A stretch of 64,000 nt of DNA from Chelydra serpentina (taxonomy: Eukaryota; Chordata; Testudines; Chelydridae), in the NCBI GenBank assembly GCA_037349315.1, contig JBAIAC010000024.1, positions 36,257,501 through 36,321,500 of the forward strand, in the 5' to 3' direction. This document shows, one piece after another, positions 60,791 through 64,000 of this stretch. Every line of letters begins with the position of its first letter. The stretch's first letter is position 1. A program made the translations under genes and the position numbers. Below the pieces are notes generated by a model. That model did not search any database. It was given only the letters and a program-made list of their open reading frames with translations, and was not told the origin of the DNA.

Positions 60791-62004
60791 ATTGGCTGTG
60801 TGTATAGGAGTAAATTTGACCCTTCGTGCACTCGTGACACTTTTGGATGCATTTTTAGGATCTTTTTAATAGTCTTTATGAGACATTTAGAGAAGATATC
60901 TTTTAACAGAAAGAAAGGAATTTTTTTAAAGTAATTTAAAGTATTAATAAGACCAATATGGATTCAGATCTGGTTTGCAACCTGCACAATATATAATCAA
61001 ATATAATACCATTTCTAACTTTAACATTTGCTATTCCAAAACTGCAGTGATAAATCTGGAGACAGAGTGGGTGTGAACAAATTCTAAAAAGTTGTGGAAA
61101 GCAGACAAGAATTTAATTGTATAAGTATTACAGCTGATTGGGTCTTGTTCCAGGGAGGGGAAAAAAAGTACTTTAGCTACAGGAAGTACTACTGCAGGAC
61201 AACCTGCCATTTTACCTCTGGTGGGTTTTTTTTTTAACAAATACTACATAATCACCAAGATACTTGTTACTGCAAGAAGAAAACAATATGTGGCTCAATT
61301 TGTATTGTCCTCATTGTAATTGAAGCCAATTTGTGAAGCCCTAAGAAGATAGCTAATTCATTCATGCAGCTGAATTCATTCAAGATAGCTAATTCATTCA
61401 TGTGTTTTGCTCACTGCCTATACCTCCTGATGTATGTAAAGACTGATGACACTAATAAAATTTTGGCAGAAGATTTCCAAATCTGTAGATGTTTCAGCCA
61501 TTCAGTTAAACTATCTAATTCTTTAGATGCTGAATAGAGTAAGTAATTCTGTCCATGAATTATAGCAGGAAGTGCCATCTATAAGTATTCGTGGGTACGA
61601 TCAATACAATCAGGAGAAACTGTTGTTTTAACTTGTGGGCAGTGAGACTTAATTGAATGCCCATGCTAGATTTTGCAGCCCATGGACAATATGTGAGATC
61701 AGGGTAAACCAGGCAGAAAGCATTCAAATAAACTCTTTCTGTTAGTCCTGTGACAAACTGACTAAGAAATTTTGACTTGTTTTGAAAAAGACGGAATTAA
61801 CTCAGATGAGAATGTCCTCTAGTTAAATCCTTCCATCTTTAAATGTTTAAGAAGAACATTTAAGCCTTGCTTTTTTATTATTCAACCTTGGAACAATATA
61901 AAGAAATAACAATAGATACTGAAGTTTTAATCTAATGCGCCAGGAAATGCAATCTGATGTGAAAGACTGAAATGGATTAGGATGACTTCTTTCTTCAGTA
62001 TATG
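60791..62004. other. Flank without recognised gene
   Basis: It contains a 36-bp tandem duplication (aagatagctaattcattcat at 61346 and again at 61382, 21 bp of the second unit kept). Nothing else can be named. Confidence 0.5.
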
Positions 62005-62940
62005 AAAGATGAAGATGAAATTCAATGCTGATAAATTCAAAGTAATGCACACTGGAAAACATAATCCCAATTATACATACAACATAATTGGGTCTAAAAT
62101 AGGTGTTACCACTCTAGAAAGAGATCTTGGACTCATTGTGGATAGTTCTCTGAAAACATCTGCTCAATGTTCAGTGGCAGACAAAAAAGCCTACAGAATG
62201 TTACGACCTGTTAGGAAAGGGACAGATAATAAGACAGAACATATCCTGATGCTTCTATATAAATTCATAGTATGCCCACATCTTGAATAGTGCATGCAGA
62301 GCTGGTGGCCCCATCTCAAAAAAACTATATTAGAATTGCAAAGCATACAGAGATGAGCAACAAAAATGACTAGGGGTATGGAACTGTTTCTATATGAGAA
62401 GAGATTTAAAAGACTGGGACTTTTTACCTTGAAAAAGAGATGACTAAGAGGGGATATGATAGAGGTCTATAAAATCTTGACTAGTGTGGAGAAAGTGAAT
62501 AAGGAAATGTTATTTGCTCCTTCACATAACACAAGAACCAGGGGTTATCCAATGAAATTAATAGGCAGAAGTTTTAAAGTAAACAAAAGGAATTACTTCC
62601 TTATACAATGCACAGTCAACCTGTGGAACTCATTGCCATGGGATGTTGTGAAGGCCAAAACTATAACAGGTTTCAAAAAAGAACTAGATAAGTTCTTGGA
62701 GAATAAGTCCATCAACAGCTATTAGCCAGGATGATCAGTGATGCAATGTCATGCTTTGAGTGTCCCTAGGCTCTGACTGCCAGAAGCTGGGAGTGGACAA
62801 CAGGGGATGGATCACTCGGTGATTGCTTGTATTGTTGATTCCCTCTGAAGCACCTGGCATTGGCCACTGTCAGAGGACAGGATACTGGGCTAGATGGACC
62901 ATTGTTCTGACCCAGTATGACCATTCTTATGTTCTTATAT
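62005..62940 (+). mobile_element. L3/CR1-like LINE, 3' third of ORF2 plus 3' UTR
   Basis: Frame 1 (62009-62290) encodes KMKFNADKFKVMHTGKHNPN, then TTLERDLGLIVDSSLKTSAQ, then LYKFIVCPHLE. After stop codons at 62288 and 62441, a second stretch (62456-62725) encodes MIEVYKILTSVEK, then NTRTRGYPMKLIGRSFKVNK, then RNYFLIQCTVNLWNSLPWDV and GFKKELDKFLE. These are the connection and C-terminal blocks of the L3/CR1-like group. A typical 3' UTR ends 'gggctagatggaccattg', then 'gacccagtatgaccattctt'. It is 5' truncated just after the RT catalytic box, and moderately decayed. Confidence 0.85.
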
Positions 62941-63464
62941 AAGCACAGTTGTTCTTCTGAGCACCATTTCAAGCAAAAGTCAGCATAAATAATTATGGAG
63001 CTGTGAACCAGTTGTGTAAAAAATATGAATTGACCTGAATATCACCCAGAAGTAACAAAATTTGTTGGAGCTTCTTGGAGTTTGAAAACATTTATATATA
63101 GCCCTATCTATACAAACATAGTAGTTACTGATATATCTTAACACGTTACAAAAATTACAAAATACAGTCTTACATATTCTTTTTTCTTTTCTTATTTTTT
63201 CTGTATTATACTTTTATTATTAAAACTTATCTTTGTACAAATCTGTTGTACACATGCCACATTTATTCTCTTCTTTAAGATTTCACATATAGCTCCAAGC
63301 TTCTTCCAGTCAGCATTCCTATATCCAAATCTCAGCCTACTCACTCACTCACTTTTACTTTAGCAGCCCTTGCCCAGTTACAGCACTCAGGATGCTGTAG
63401 GTAGCTTGTAGGGAGCACCATAGCCCTCTGAGGTACACTTGACATGGATATCAGTTTATATGGG
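62941..63464. other. Short interval between LINE fragments
   Basis: AT-rich, with no gene or repeat recognised. It could be the degraded 5' continuation of the RTE-clade fragment at 63465. Confidence 0.4.
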
Positions 63465-64000
63465 CATATCTATTGGACAAGCTTTACAGGTTGGCTATCC
63501 AACACTGTCACCCTAATTATCAGCCTGTTAAGCGAACATCACATGCTATGAAAGCATCAGATAAGATTATTGAAAAGCATCTATGTGTAACAGTTGGAAT
63601 TTGGAAGAGTCAGTATGGATTTATGCCAGGAATCAATGCAATTTATACTCTATATGCATTATGAATCCTCATGGAGAAGTTCAGAGAAAAGAGACTGCAA
63701 CTGGGTTTGTCGACAAGCCAAGCAAGCAACAAGCCTTTGTCGACTTGGAGAAGGTGTAAGATCTTGTACCAAGAGAATTAGTCTGGTGAGGTTTGAGAGA
63801 CTTTCCAATAAACATTAGCCTGCATCAGGGGTCAATGCATCAGGGGTCAATGCTGAGCCCAGTTTTGTTTGTGGTTGTCATGGGGGTGGTAAGTGAGACT
63901 ATACAAACGGAGATGATGATTTAGTAATATGTGCAGAAGATTGTGAGACCCTAAAAACCAAATTTGAACAGTGGCAACACAGTTTTGAGCAGTCAGGACT
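63465..64000 (+). pseudogene. RTE-clade LINE reverse transcriptase fragment (runs off the edge)
   Basis: Translation gives SHAMKASDKIIEKHLC, then SQYGFMPGINAIYTLYAL, then (after breaks) AFVDLEKV, DLVPRELVW, INISLHQGSM, LSPVLFVVVMG and, beyond a damaged catalytic box, LVICAEDCETLKTKFEQWQ. These are the RTE-clade blocks 'SHTMKxxExVIExRLR', 'QFGFMPGRSTxxAIxxLR', 'FIDLEKAYDRVPREVLW' and 'GLHQGSALSPxLF'. The motif A Asp is kept. At motif B an in-frame 15-bp tandem duplication (63822-63836, 63837-63851) repeats HQGSM. The catalytic ADD is not intact. Stops and frameshifts show it is dead; its C-terminal end lies outside the window. Confidence 0.8.

Overview
This is vertebrate nuclear DNA, not a microbial or plasmid sequence. 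There are no operons and almost no coding sequence. The sequence is dense in CR1-type LINEs, L3/L2-like LINEs, a Penelope-like element, tRNA-like SINEs, LTR fragments and small palindromic elements. That mixture, with a fairly well preserved CR1 and a Penelope-like element carrying the familiar 'agccgtgttagtctg' terminal sequence, points to a turtle. A crocodilian is the main alternative; species assignment is inference.

The one host gene I can identify is the 5' end of COL11A1 (collagen alpha-1(XI) chain), on the minus strand. Exon 1 (coding part 19728-19842, with the ATG at 19842) encodes a basic N-terminus and signal peptide. Exon 2 (695-862) encodes the start of the N-propeptide. Both have good splice signals, and the phases join correctly (115 + 168 nt, leaving phase 1). 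Intron 1 is 18,865 bp, bases 1-694 are the start of intron 2, and a CpG-rich promoter region lies around exon 1 (about 18.6-20.65 kb). Everything from about 20.65 kb to 64 kb is upstream flank in which I find no other host exon.

The flank is built from transposon layers. From left to right it holds: MIR/L2-like remnants (21-30 kb); a degenerate RTE-clade C-terminus (29.4-30.1 kb); a CR1 with a 336-codon open frame (37.9-38.95 kb); a Penelope-like element with RT and GIY-YIG domains broken by only three in-frame stops (39.0-41.6 kb); a TIR DNA element that has received a Penelope fragment and an LTR-like insertion (43.9-45.9 kb); two LTRs facing the same way as COL11A1 (45.9-46.9 and 48.5-49.35 kb); a SINE pair (51.3-51.7 kb); a second CR1 (52.6-54.4 kb); a long L2-like copy (57.5-58.2 kb); an L3-like element split by a CR1 tail (59.7-60.8 kb); another L3-like element (62.0-62.9 kb); and an RTE-clade RT fragment running off the right edge (63.5-64 kb).

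I found no previously undescribed multi-gene system. The items most worth following are the Penelope-like element, the LTR with a clear CCAAT/TATA promoter pointing toward COL11A1, the 19-bp-flanked retroelement leader insertion in intron 1, the palindromic elements, and five L2-like copies that share one orientation and end in different trinucleotide repeats.
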